Shown: positions 41,936 to 50,458 of the stretch, piece after piece
Layout: every line of letters begins with the position of its first letter
How positions within the stretch are numbered: the first letter of the stretch is position 1
Notes under the pieces: model-generated
Told to the model about the DNA's origin: nothing
The model's input: the letters and a program-made list of their open reading frames with translations, nothing else
Database searches by the model: none
Made by a program: the position numbers and the translations under genes
From: Synergistaceae bacterium
GTDB lineage: Bacteria; Synergistota; Synergistia; Synergistales; Synergistaceae
Direction of reading: 5' to 3'
NCBI GenBank assembly: GCA_031268885.1
Contig: JAIRWR010000074.1
Span: 1-51,953 of the forward strand
DNA: 51,953 nucleotides

Positions 41936-44011
41936 GTGGAGATCGGGAATCCTAAAGGACTGAGAGGATATATATCGGCGATACTCACGGTGGCCGCCGC
42001 GTCGCTGTTCTGCGTGTTTTTCGCCGTGCTGTCCGCGTACGGCGCGGTGGAGCTTCCAGAGGAGCGAGTTATCGGCGCGGTGGTATACGGTGAGGACGAG
42101 GATAAATATCTCTCTCCCGGAGCTGTCACCGTTATACGTCCCGAGGAGTACATGGGCGAGCTGAAGAGCCTCCCTGACCTGCTGGAGAATGCGCCCGGCC
42201 TCAGGATCATCCGTCTTCAGGGGCGTCACGGCTACGCGGTGGCGTCCATCCGGGGCAGTACGTCGTCCCAGGTGGCGGTCTACGTGGACGGCGTGCTCAT
42301 GAACCTCCAGAGCGAGTCGGCGGTAGACCTATCATCGATTCCCGCGGACAACGTGGAGCGCGTGGAGGTCTACAGGGGTTACATACCGGCGCGGTTCGGC
42401 GCGCAGGCCATGGGCGGCGTGATAAACATCGTCACCAGGTCGCCCATGAAGCCGGAGACCGACGTGTCGCTCGGCGCGGGTTCGTTTGGCAGGTTCAAGG
42501 GCACGGTCTCCCACTCGGCGACGCTGGGAGAGGGGAGATTCTTCGGGTCGTTCGGCTACGAGGGCTATGACGGCGGGTTTAAATACTGGAACGATAACGG
42601 CACGCCGTACAACGACACGGACGATTATACCGGCAGGAGGCGCGGCGGCGAGTTCGAGAAGATGGACCTCCTGCTGAAGTGGGAGGACAGCCGCTGGAGA
42701 GCGCGGGCATCGTGGGTAAGGCGGGACAGGGGACTCCCGCTCGCCGCCCCAGGCCTCGACAGAGAGGGCGAGTGGCAGAGGCCACACGCGCTTCTGGAGA
42801 CGACCAGGTTCGACCTCTCGCTCGCAAGGGACCAATCAGCCACCGTCGGCAACGCCCTCATCGATTGGGGGTGGGAGCTATCGTACACCGGGCAGGAGAA
42901 GGAGTACGACAGCAGGCGCGGGTCATCTCTGAGCCAGATAGGCGGGATGAACGTCACGAGGAGCGAGTATGACACGTCGCGCTGGGCGGCGTCATTTAAC
43001 GCTAGCTGGGCGGCCGGAGAGCGGCACTTCGTGGAGTTTCTGGGCGAATACTCGGATGAGCGGCTGGACGTGGACGGTGACATGGTGTACGAGTACCTGA
43101 ACGGGATAAGCCGCTACAGCTATAGCGGCCTGGACCTCGGCCTGCTGGACACCATAGCGCTTGACAGCGCCGGGAGCCTGCTCGCGACGCCGTCCGCGCG
43201 CTGGCACAAGCAGGACGGCGAGGACCGTCTGACGTGGCAGATAGCGCTGACGAAGGAGTTTTCAAGCGCGTGGATGCTGAAGAGCGCTTACGGGACTTAC
43301 TCGCGCGCTCCTAACATGTACGAGCTGTATGGCGACGGAGCGTTTATACTGCCCGCTGCCAGAGGTCTCGAATGGGAGTCGGGGACGCAGTTCGATGTGG
43401 GGATCATCTGGACGGGCGCCCGAAAGCGCGAGGGGGCGATGAGGAGCAGCGCCTCGCTGTCGGCCTTCTGGCGCGACTCGGATAACTTGATAGAGCTGGA
43501 TATGGAGAGCCCGAGGTTCAGCAGGTATCGCAACATAGCGCGCGCGGATGTGAGGGGGATGGAGTTGGAGGCCGCGTTCGACTGGGAGAGATGGGACCTC
43601 TCGCTCTCGGCGACGTGGATGGAGGGGCGGAACAAGACCCCTGGAGAGGAGGGAAGCGTGAGATTTTATGGCAAGGCGCTCCCGAACCGCCCGGAGTGGA
43701 GCGGAGTCGCTCGCCTGACCCGCGGGTTCGTGACGGCGGGGGGGCGCGGCGGCTCCCTGTTCGTGGAATACCAGTACGTTGGGGAGAACTACGCGGACTC
43801 GTCGGAGAAAGTCCTCTTTGACGCGCGCAACATCTGGAACATAGGGATCAGGTACGACTTGAGCCCTACGACGCGGCTGGTGGCCGGGGTGGACGACGTC
43901 TTCAACGACTCGGACGGCTGGCGTATGCGCTCGGACGGGTTCAACGGCCCCTCCCGGATGCTCTGGTATCCTACAGAGGGGCGCACATACTATATAACGC
44001 TGAATCTTTGA
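41936..44011 (+). CDS. btuB: BtuB-like TonB-dependent outer-membrane receptor
   Basis: Outer-membrane gated channel. A signal peptide (ISAILTVAAASLFCVFFAVLSAYGA, by landmarks) is followed by a TonB-box-like region (EERVIGAVV). The plug domain has SLPDLLENAPGLRI, VYVDGVLMN, VERVEVYRGYIPARFGAQA and GGVINIVTRSP. About 550 residues of alternating barrel strands follow, ending TYYITLNL. I start at GTG 41936, with GGAGGGGA just upstream; an ATG at 41897 lies within the tandem repeats. The B12 riboswitch upstream points to cobalamin as the ligand. Confidence 0.9.
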   Translation: MEIGNPKGLRGYISAILTVAAASLFCVFFAVLSAYGAVELPEERVIGAVVYGEDEDKYLSPGAVTVIRPEEYMGELKSLPDLLENAPGLRIIRLQGRHGYAVASIRGSTSSQVAVYVDGVLMNLQSESAVDLSSIPADNVERVEVYRGYIPARFGAQAMGGVINIVTRSPMKPETDVSLGAGSFGRFKGTVSHSATLGEGRFFGSFGYEGYDGGFKYWNDNGTPYNDTDDYTGRRRGGEFEKMDLLLKWEDSRWRARASWVRRDRGLPLAAPGLDREGEWQRPHALLETTRFDLSLARDQSATVGNALIDWGWELSYTGQEKEYDSRRGSSLSQIGGMNVTRSEYDTSRWAASFNASWAAGERHFVEFLGEYSDERLDVDGDMVYEYLNGISRYSYSGLDLGLLDTIALDSAGSLLATPSARWHKQDGEDRLTWQIALTKEFSSAWMLKSAYGTYSRAPNMYELYGDGAFILPAARGLEWESGTQFDVGIIWTGARKREGAMRSSASLSAFWRDSDNLIELDMESPRFSRYRNIARADVRGMELEAAFDWERWDLSLSATWMEGRNKTPGEEGSVRFYGKALPNRPEWSGVARLTRGFVTAGGRGGSLFVEYQYVGENYADSSEKVLFDARNIWNIGIRYDLSPTTRLVAGVDDVFNDSDGWRMRSDGFNGPSRMLWYPTEGRTYYITLNL

Positions 44012-44060
44012 CTTCTGAGGCCGGCATCCGCTCGCTCTCTATTGCTTCGAGATAGTGATA

Positions 44061-44076
44061 TACCCGCTCGCGGGTA
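44061..44076. other. Perfect palindrome between convergent genes
   Basis: TACCCGCTCGCGGGTA, seven-base arms around TC, lies between the receptor gene and the converging aminotransferase gene. It has no T-run on either side, so it is at best a weak terminator. Confidence 0.4.
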
Positions 44077-44109
44077 AGACCGCGAATGGATGTCAGCCTC
44101 TCAGCCGGC

Positions 44110-44949
44110 TCAAGTGTCGAGCCAGCGGTCCAGCGATTCCCGAAATATCTTCCTCAGGCGGATCGAGATAGGGCCCGGATGCCCTCCGCCAATCACCTCA
44201 TCGCCAATCCTTACAACCGGCAGCACCTCCTTTGTGGAGCCGGTTATAAACGCCTCATCCGCGTGTTTTATCTCTTCGGCCAGGGGACAGCGCTCCTCGA
44301 CCTTAAAGCCGTTCTCCCTCGCCAGCTCGATGATTATGCCCCTTGTGACGCCATCCAGCACCTTGCCGAGCGGCGCGGTCTTTATCACTCCGCCAGCGCA
44401 AAGAAAGAAAGAGCTGGAGAGGGTCTCCGTTATCTCGCCGCCGGGACAGTACAGGCACTCCTTGAAGTCGCTCTGTCCGGCGTTCCGCATCAATCCAAAA
44501 AGATAGTTCACGCTCTTGGCCGCCGGAGACAGACGCCCTTCGGATGTTGGCAGCAGCGCCACGCCCCTCTCGTAATCTTCCGGCTTCTCAGGCTGCGCCC
44601 GCTCGAATATCACGAAGTATCTGGGGTGGGGAAATCTGCCGCGGTCGTTTTCATCCCCGCCGGTTATATAAGGCCTCACGATGCTCTCACCCGCGCCGGG
44701 GCAGTCGTCGCGCAGCACGCCTTCTCTCACTATGCCGTACATGCGGTCGATTATATCGCCGCATTCGATACCGGCGACAGACGCGCTCCTCTCCAGCCGT
44801 TTCATATGCTCGGTCAGGGCAAACGCGCGCCTTCCATATATTCTGACGCTGTCGAAAACCCCAACTCCGCGCTGTATTACCAGGTCCGTCACTGGCAGGC
44901 GGCATTCCGCGGTATCGCGCCACATTCCTTCCATATAACATAGCGACAT
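44110..44949 (-). CDS. Class IV aminotransferase (branched-chain / D-amino-acid / ADC-lyase fold)
   Basis: PLP enzyme of fold type IV. The 279 residues contain RGVGVFDSVRIYGRR and HMKRLERSA. The catalytic Lys is in SPAAKSVNYLFGL, and the PLP-phosphate region is ITETLSSSFFL with GVTRGIIIELA. The motif set does not decide between branched-chain aminotransferase, D-amino-acid aminotransferase and aminodeoxychorismate lyase. The folate genes are 24 kb away, so lyase is not favoured by context. Confidence 0.86.
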   Translation of the reverse strand: MSLCYMEGMWRDTAECRLPVTDLVIQRGVGVFDSVRIYGRRAFALTEHMKRLERSASVAGIECGDIIDRMYGIVREGVLRDDCPGAGESIVRPYITGGDENDRGRFPHPRYFVIFERAQPEKPEDYERGVALLPTSEGRLSPAAKSVNYLFGLMRNAGQSDFKECLYCPGGEITETLSSSFFLCAGGVIKTAPLGKVLDGVTRGIIIELARENGFKVEERCPLAEEIKHADEAFITGSTKEVLPVVRIGDEVIGGGHPGPISIRLRKIFRESLDRWLDT

Positions 44950-45365
44950 ATCGGCAACTCTCCCTCTTAAAAATGTCGTGATACCAATTCGCGATCAATA
45001 GGCTGTCTCTGACGCGGATGAATGACCGCGCGAATCGGTTTTCACGCTTCATACCTCACGCTTCATGCCCTTGATTTCAAATCGGCGTGAAACGGCTGGG
45101 ACGTTCCCGACCGATTCACACACAGACGTAAGTATAAGACAATTCTCATCTTTTTGCGTTCGATTAAGGCTCGTCAAAGCGATTTGTGGATGCGCCAAAC
45201 CGCCTGACGCATGGCATGACTGAATTCGCGGTTTCACGCGTGAATCGGGCGCGTGACCGGCAGCGGTTCTTCGCTGTGCATGGCGCGTCCGCCTGTATCT
45301 CTGTCGGCTGGATTACGTTCGGGTTGCTGGTATAATGAGTTAATTTGAAAAAGAGGAGAAGCGTC
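44950..45365. other. Intergenic region with TTTCACGC-type repeats and a promoter
   Basis: About 415 bases. Copies of TTCACGC or its complement recur (near 45046, 45057, 45085), and a perfect 12-base palindrome TTCACGCGTGAA lies at 45233-45244. An extended -10 (TGGTATAAT, TATAAT at 45331-45336) lies 30 bases before the FtsZ-like start. No other gene is supported. Confidence 0.5.
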
Positions 45366-46220
45366 ATGGAACCGTCTATAGACTGGAAAGAACCGCCGGA
45401 AACCAGAGAAAAATTTCTGGTTGTCGGAGCTGGGGAGAGCGGAAGCGGATTCTTGGAGCGGATTAAAAAAGATACGGTCGAGTCCGTAGAGTTTTTCGCG
45501 GCGCGTGACCTTGGAGAAGTTACACAAGCGCGGCTCGGCGACGCGGATATGCTCTTCGTTATCGCCAATATGGAAGAAGAGGGGGATGCGGATATCGCAT
45601 CGGCTGCCGCGAAGAGAGCGAAGAAGATGGGAAGACTGACTGTCGGCGTTGTCGAGATGCCCGACTCTGGCTCATCGACCGCAAGAGAGAACGCCGCTAA
45701 AATCAGTGAAAGTGTGGATGCCCTGTTTACTGTTGCCAGCGGTGAGACTCAGGGCGAAGACATTGGACAGATTATCTTCGGAATTGTAGATCTCGCGAAT
45801 TCAGCGGGCCGTTCTATTATCGCGGTTGACTTTGCGGACGTTAGAGCAGCGTTGGAGGATGCGAAGACGGCAATCTTCACCGTCGGCGCCGCGGAAGGAG
45901 AGAACAGGGCGGCCGAAGCGGCGGAAGCGGCATTGAAACGCGTGATGCTCCCCCTTGAGGCGAAAGCCCAAAGACTTATTCTTCTGTTTCGTATACATGG
46001 GGAATCCAGGGTAACGGAGCTGCAAGAAGCCGCGCTTATAATCCGCGATAGACTCGGATGCGAGAACTCAGCGCTTATCTTCGGACACATTATAGATGAT
46101 AAAGCCGGAGACAGTATGCGAATCTCAATCCTCGCCGCTGAATTCATTCCAGATATATCATTATCCAGCACTTGTTTTTTTCCGTTACAGCACAGTGGAC
46201 AAACGCGTCAGACGCCGTGA
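45366..46220 (+). CDS. Divergent FtsZ-like protein without GTP-binding signature
   Basis: Full-length tubulin/FtsZ-fold homologue of 284 residues. Its order matches FtsZ: an N-terminal LVVGAGESGSGFLERI, a DADMLFVIANM strand, KKMGRLTVGVVEMP, DFADVRAAL (T7 loop), IFTVGAAEGENRAAEAAEAAL, and a C-terminal domain with SALIFGHIIDD and RISILAAEF. The GGGTGTG nucleotide loop reads MEEEGDADIAS and the first glycine loop is degraded. The T7 Asn is lost but DFAD remains. No FtsZ C-terminal peptide is seen. AGGAG lies seven bases before the ATG. It is probably a regulator or cap of the true FtsZ. Confidence 0.78.
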   Translation: MEPSIDWKEPPETREKFLVVGAGESGSGFLERIKKDTVESVEFFAARDLGEVTQARLGDADMLFVIANMEEEGDADIASAAAKRAKKMGRLTVGVVEMPDSGSSTARENAAKISESVDALFTVASGETQGEDIGQIIFGIVDLANSAGRSIIAVDFADVRAALEDAKTAIFTVGAAEGENRAAEAAEAALKRVMLPLEAKAQRLILLFRIHGESRVTELQEAALIIRDRLGCENSALIFGHIIDDKAGDSMRISILAAEFIPDISLSSTCFFPLQHSGQTRQTP

Positions 46221-46240
46221 AGTATTGCTATCACTCACAT

Positions 46241-46253
46241 GTTCAATTTGAAC
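46241..46253. promoter_or_regulatory. Palindrome GTTCAATTTGAAC upstream of the AAA/subtilase pair
   Basis: Perfect six-base arms around a central T, 78 bases before the AAA gene. It could be an operator; no regulator gene is adjacent. Confidence 0.35.
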
Positions 46254-46330
46254 GCGAAATATGTAAATGTAAATTTAGTCATAATAGTGAAACTGGTCAT
46301 CGGAAGTAATCTTAAAGCGAGGAAAATAAA

Positions 46331-47329
46331 ATGGCACGAGCTGATTTATTAATTCGGTTGGTTCAATCCGGCATAAGGAATGATAAAGTGGCGTTTCGAA
46401 AGGTCGTTGAATCCATTATTGCCGAAGAACGTAGCAAACAACACAAAGTGTTAGCTGAGCAACTCGCGGGCTTGCTCAGCGTTGCTCCATTTGAACAACC
46501 TGTCCATAACGGGAATGTGGTTCTTGCCGAATCTCAACTTTGCAATCTGTTTTACGAAATCACTCCAAAGAAAAAATTCAGCGATCTTGTGCTGTCAAAT
46601 GATACGTTCAAAATTTGCAATAGTCTAGTTCAGGAACAACACCGTGCGGAGCTTTTGCGTTCATACAACATGGAACCTCGAAACCGCGTGCTCCTGATAG
46701 GTCCTCCTGGAAATGGGAAAACATCACTTGTAGAGGCACTTGCGGAGGCACTGGTCGTTCCTCTTCTTGTTGTTCGGTATGAAAGCATTGTGGGGTCTTA
46801 TCTTGGCGACACCGCCAGCCGCCTGAAAAAGTTGTTTGAATATGCCACTGCGCGGAAATGTGTCTTGTTTTTTGACGAGTTTGAAACGCTCGGTAAAGAA
46901 CGCGGAGACCCCCATGAAACTGGAGAAATTAAGCGTGTCGTAAGTTCGCTTCTTTTGCAAATAGACAATTTGCCAAGTCATGTTATGGTTATTGGCGCGA
47001 CGAACCACGGTGAATTACTCGACCGAGCGGTCTGGCGGCGTTTCCAAATCCGCATGAATCTGCCGCTGCCAACAAAAGCGGCATTGATAGAGTGGTTTGA
47101 AAAGTTCGAGCGGCGTATCAACACTTCGCTAAATTACAGCCCATCTGAATTGGCGAAAAAACTTTACGGCTCCAACTTCGCTGAAGCGGAAGAGTTCGCG
47201 GTCTCGGCTTATCGCCAATATATCCTTGAACAACCCAACGCGAATATGCGGGAAATAGTCTCTCAAGCGTTGAAAGAATGGGATTCGCGCTCGGTCTCCA
47301 TAAAGTCAGGGGAGGCGCCCAATGCCTGA
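46331..47329 (+). CDS. ietA: IetA-like AAA ATPase
   Basis: AAA protein of the SpoVK/FtsH-like type, 332 residues. Walker A GPPGNGKTSLVEALAE, Walker B VLFFDEFETLGKERGD, sensor 1 VIGATNHGELLD and the arginine finger area RAVWRRFQIRMNLPLP are visible. A helical N-terminal region of about 100 residues precedes them. GAGGAA lies before the ATG. It overlaps the subtilase gene by eight bases. Paired with it, this matches the IetAS antiphage and plasmid-stability module. Confidence 0.85.
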   Translation: MARADLLIRLVQSGIRNDKVAFRKVVESIIAEERSKQHKVLAEQLAGLLSVAPFEQPVHNGNVVLAESQLCNLFYEITPKKKFSDLVLSNDTFKICNSLVQEQHRAELLRSYNMEPRNRVLLIGPPGNGKTSLVEALAEALVVPLLVVRYESIVGSYLGDTASRLKKLFEYATARKCVLFFDEFETLGKERGDPHETGEIKRVVSSLLLQIDNLPSHVMVIGATNHGELLDRAVWRRFQIRMNLPLPTKAALIEWFEKFERRINTSLNYSPSELAKKLYGSNFAEAEEFAVSAYRQYILEQPNANMREIVSQALKEWDSRSVSIKSGEAPNA

Positions 47330-49892
47330 ACGTCCTCTGCTTATTTTCCCGACGCCGGTATCCGTCGATAGAGCAAAACTTGGCGGAGGCGGGGGAAAAC
47401 CTCACGTTCCAACTGCCGCCCGTCAATGGGAACGCTTGTCTCCCAAATTTGAACAATTGCGTAACACATTTATTCAAGTTCAACCCAATGTCGATGGCAT
47501 TGAACCGGAAAGTGTTTTGGTCATTGAAACAATCGGCGCGATCGAGAAATTTGTCAATGCCGTCAAAAAAATTGAGGGTTTTGAATGGCTCGGCGAGGTA
47601 GACGAAGAAGAACTTGCTCCTGACGATGATTTCTTCGATGAAAGCCAACGCGACAAACTTTTGTCCGGACGATTGTATTGGGTATGGAGTAATCAACAAG
47701 CACTTAAACAAATGTTATCGCTGTGGGAACACTACAAAGATAATTCCCAATTGGCCTTTGAACGCGGACTTACTAAATTCCGAGATGTCTTTCTCCAACT
47801 CAGAGATATTCGTCGTTGGGACACACGAGATCGGTTAGAGGAGACAGGCGTCCTTGACGCATGGCGGGAAGACTTGCAAGATGAACAATTGGCAAACACT
47901 TTCATTCATTGTGAAATTGAACTCTGGTTCCGCGACGATCAGCAAAAAAGAACACACGCGCAATGGAACGTCGCATCAAGGATCGAACAAATCGGAGGGC
48001 AAATTGTTTCACAAACGACAATTCCAGAAATCTCGTATCACGCTTTACTTGCGACGTTGCCACGAAACGAAATACAAAACGTCCTCAACGACAACCGTGA
48101 GGCCGCGTTTCTTAATTGCGACAGCGTGCGGTTTTTCCGTCCGTGCGGACAAATGGTTTTCGGTAAGGAACCCGCCGCCGGAGAAATTGAAGATGTCGGC
48201 GTAAACGTTAATCTCCCTTTGCCAATCGGACAGCCAACGATCGCTTTATTTGACGGGCAACCGCTTGAAAACCATTCCTTGCTGTCCGGCCGCTTGATTG
48301 TTGACGACCCGGATAATTACGGTTCTGACTATGCCGCCAACGCGAGAAAACATGGAACAGCAATAGCATCCTTGATTATCCAAGGCGATTTAAATGACGG
48401 ACAATCCCCTTTGGCGCGTCCGCTTTATGTTCGCCCCATAATGCGTCCGCAACAAACTGTGAATGGCGGTTGGGCAGAACATGTCCCCGAAAATGTTCTT
48501 TTCACGGATTTGCTACATCGAAGTGTACGGCGATTGTTTGAATTGGAAGACGGTCAGACTCCTGTCGCGTCAAGCGTCAGAATCATTAATTTATCCATCG
48601 GAGACCCCGCGCGACAATTTGTCAACGCCATGAGTCCGGCGGCAAAACTGCTCGATTGGCTCAGCGAGAAATACAACGTGCTTTTCATCGTCAGCGCGGG
48701 CAATCACCCTGTGGCAATCCGAATCAACCAAACAGCGCAAACATTTAATAGCATGTCGCCAGACGAGCGAGAAGCGGAAGTTGTCAAAGCGTTATACGCA
48801 AACAGGCGAAACTGCCGCCTTCTTGCGCCTGCGGAAACTATCAATGGATTAACCGCCGGCGCGTTGCATTCCGATTCATCAACACTGACCAACACTCCAA
48901 ATCGCGTTGATCTTCTTGCCCATACCTTCTTACCAAGTCCTATTTCAGCATTTGGCTGTGGATATCGGCGTTCCATCAAACCTGACTTGATTTTTAGCGG
49001 CGGACGCCAATTATACCAAGAACCTATTTCAAGAAATGCGCCAGTAAAATTATTGCCTTCATATGTGATAATAGCTCCCGGCAACAAGACGGCTGTGCCA
49101 GGTTCAAGTGGGCAGGCTAATAGTACATCATTTTCACGCGGAACAAGCAACGCCGCCGCACTGATTAGCCGTTCTGCCGGCATCTGTTATGACTCTCTAC
49201 TTCAACTGCTTGCAGACCAACCCCGAGAAGTGGGTTTAGGGAATAGTGACGTGCCATTGTTAAAAGCGATGCTCGTTCACAGTTGTTCATGGGGCGAGGC
49301 AAAATACAGAATGGGACAAATCTTTTCCGATACAGACACCGACATTAAGAAAATAGCCGACCGTTGGCTTGGTTATGGTACACCGGATATCCAGCGTGTC
49401 TTGGAATGCGCAAGACAACGCGCTACCGTGTTAGGGTTTGGACAACTAACCGACGGACAGGCGCATCTCTTTAGTTTGCCTTTACCGCCTTCACTCGGAG
49501 CACAACGCATCAGACGCCGCTTGACCGTTACGTTGGCTTGGTTCTCGCGAATTGTGCCATACACGCAAAAATACCGTGAATCAAGTTTGTGGTTTGAAGT
49601 TCTCAATAACCGCTTGGCTTCAGACCGCGCGGAAAATGATTGGCAAACCGTCAAACGCGGCACAGTTCAACACGAAATTTTTGAAGGTGAAAGAGCGGAA
49701 CCCATCAGCGATGGAGATGTTATTCAAATCAAAGTCAATTGTCGAAACGATGCCAAGAGAATCACAAATCCCGTCCAGTATGGGCTTGTCGTTTCCTTGG
49801 AAGTTGCGAGAGGCCAAGGAACCGACATCGCCATTTACGATGAAATTAGAGACCGTATTATGACACCTATTCAAGAAAGGGCAATAACATGA
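47322..49892 (+). CDS. ietS: IetS-like subtilisin-family (S8) serine protease
   Basis: 856-residue S8 peptidase with no signal peptide, so cytoplasmic. The catalytic triad is visible as Asp311 in IALFDGQP, His344 in KHGTAIASLI and Ser609 in GTSNAAALISR, with the oxyanion Asn in VSAGNHP. The first 300 residues are a separate helical domain and the last 180 form a beta-rich C-terminal domain. Protease and AAA partner are translationally coupled, as in IetAS. Its stop overlaps a broken DUF1156 start (ATGA). Confidence 0.85.
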   Translation: MPERPLLIFPTPVSVDRAKLGGGGGKPHVPTAARQWERLSPKFEQLRNTFIQVQPNVDGIEPESVLVIETIGAIEKFVNAVKKIEGFEWLGEVDEEELAPDDDFFDESQRDKLLSGRLYWVWSNQQALKQMLSLWEHYKDNSQLAFERGLTKFRDVFLQLRDIRRWDTRDRLEETGVLDAWREDLQDEQLANTFIHCEIELWFRDDQQKRTHAQWNVASRIEQIGGQIVSQTTIPEISYHALLATLPRNEIQNVLNDNREAAFLNCDSVRFFRPCGQMVFGKEPAAGEIEDVGVNVNLPLPIGQPTIALFDGQPLENHSLLSGRLIVDDPDNYGSDYAANARKHGTAIASLIIQGDLNDGQSPLARPLYVRPIMRPQQTVNGGWAEHVPENVLFTDLLHRSVRRLFELEDGQTPVASSVRIINLSIGDPARQFVNAMSPAAKLLDWLSEKYNVLFIVSAGNHPVAIRINQTAQTFNSMSPDEREAEVVKALYANRRNCRLLAPAETINGLTAGALHSDSSTLTNTPNRVDLLAHTFLPSPISAFGCGYRRSIKPDLIFSGGRQLYQEPISRNAPVKLLPSYVIIAPGNKTAVPGSSGQANSTSFSRGTSNAAALISRSAGICYDSLLQLLADQPREVGLGNSDVPLLKAMLVHSCSWGEAKYRMGQIFSDTDTDIKKIADRWLGYGTPDIQRVLECARQRATVLGFGQLTDGQAHLFSLPLPPSLGAQRIRRRLTVTLAWFSRIVPYTQKYRESSLWFEVLNNRLASDRAENDWQTVKRGTVQHEIFEGERAEPISDGDVIQIKVNCRNDAKRITNPVQYGLVVSLEVARGQGTDIAIYDEIRDRIMTPIQERAIT

Positions 49893-50434
49893 CCTATAAC
49901 AAAAAACTCATATTTGCCGGGGGGCGGGTCCATCCCTCTCGAAGCCCAGCAGCTTGGGCTGGAAGCTCACGCCAGTGATTTGAATCCTGTAGTCGTGGTA
50001 ATCAATAAAGCAATGATAAAGATACCGCCGAAATTCGCCGACCGGCCGCAGGTGAATCCGGAGGCGCGGTCGCGCGTCGCGAGCGATGATGAGTGGCGTG
50101 GCTGCTGACGCGGGAGGAAATCACCGGCAAGATTGAACATGGCGGCATGATTATCTGGCTATTGACCCAGCAGCTCACCCGCGCATTAGAGAAGGACGGC
50201 ATAACCGGCGCGGCAAAGATAGTCTCGGACATCTTCTCCTCCGGGCCGGAACACGCCAAGGCGTTGGCGTACCGGCTGTTACAGATAGCGGAGCGTAAAG
50301 GGTGGGCGCAGGAGGCGTGCGCCTACAACTCGCTCGTCATCGCGTGGCTGGAGGTGCGGGGCAGAGTAGCTGAACTTCTGTCTCGCGCGGCCAACGGTAA
50401 ACAGTTATCGCTGTTTGATGATACGGATGATTAA
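49889..50434 (+). pseudogene. Wreck of a DUF1156 adenine-specific DNA methylase gene
   Basis: The family start MTYNKKLI is present in an ATG overlapping the ietS stop. It is joined directly to [12 protein letters not shown], the SAM motif that normally lies several hundred residues later, and one extra G in the G-run shifts the frame. A second frame carries [16 protein letters not shown] and [10 protein letters not shown] third (50093-50434) carries the C-terminus GPEHAKALAYRLLQIAERKG and WLEVRGRVAELL. At least two large deletions and frame changes make this non-functional. Confidence 0.82.
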
Positions 50435-50458
50435 TTAGGAAGAGGAGGACTGCTTGAT

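Noticed and set aside
44086-44943. Plus-strand ORF of 285 codons
   Set aside because: Mirror frame of the class IV aminotransferase, which has all its motifs on the minus strand.
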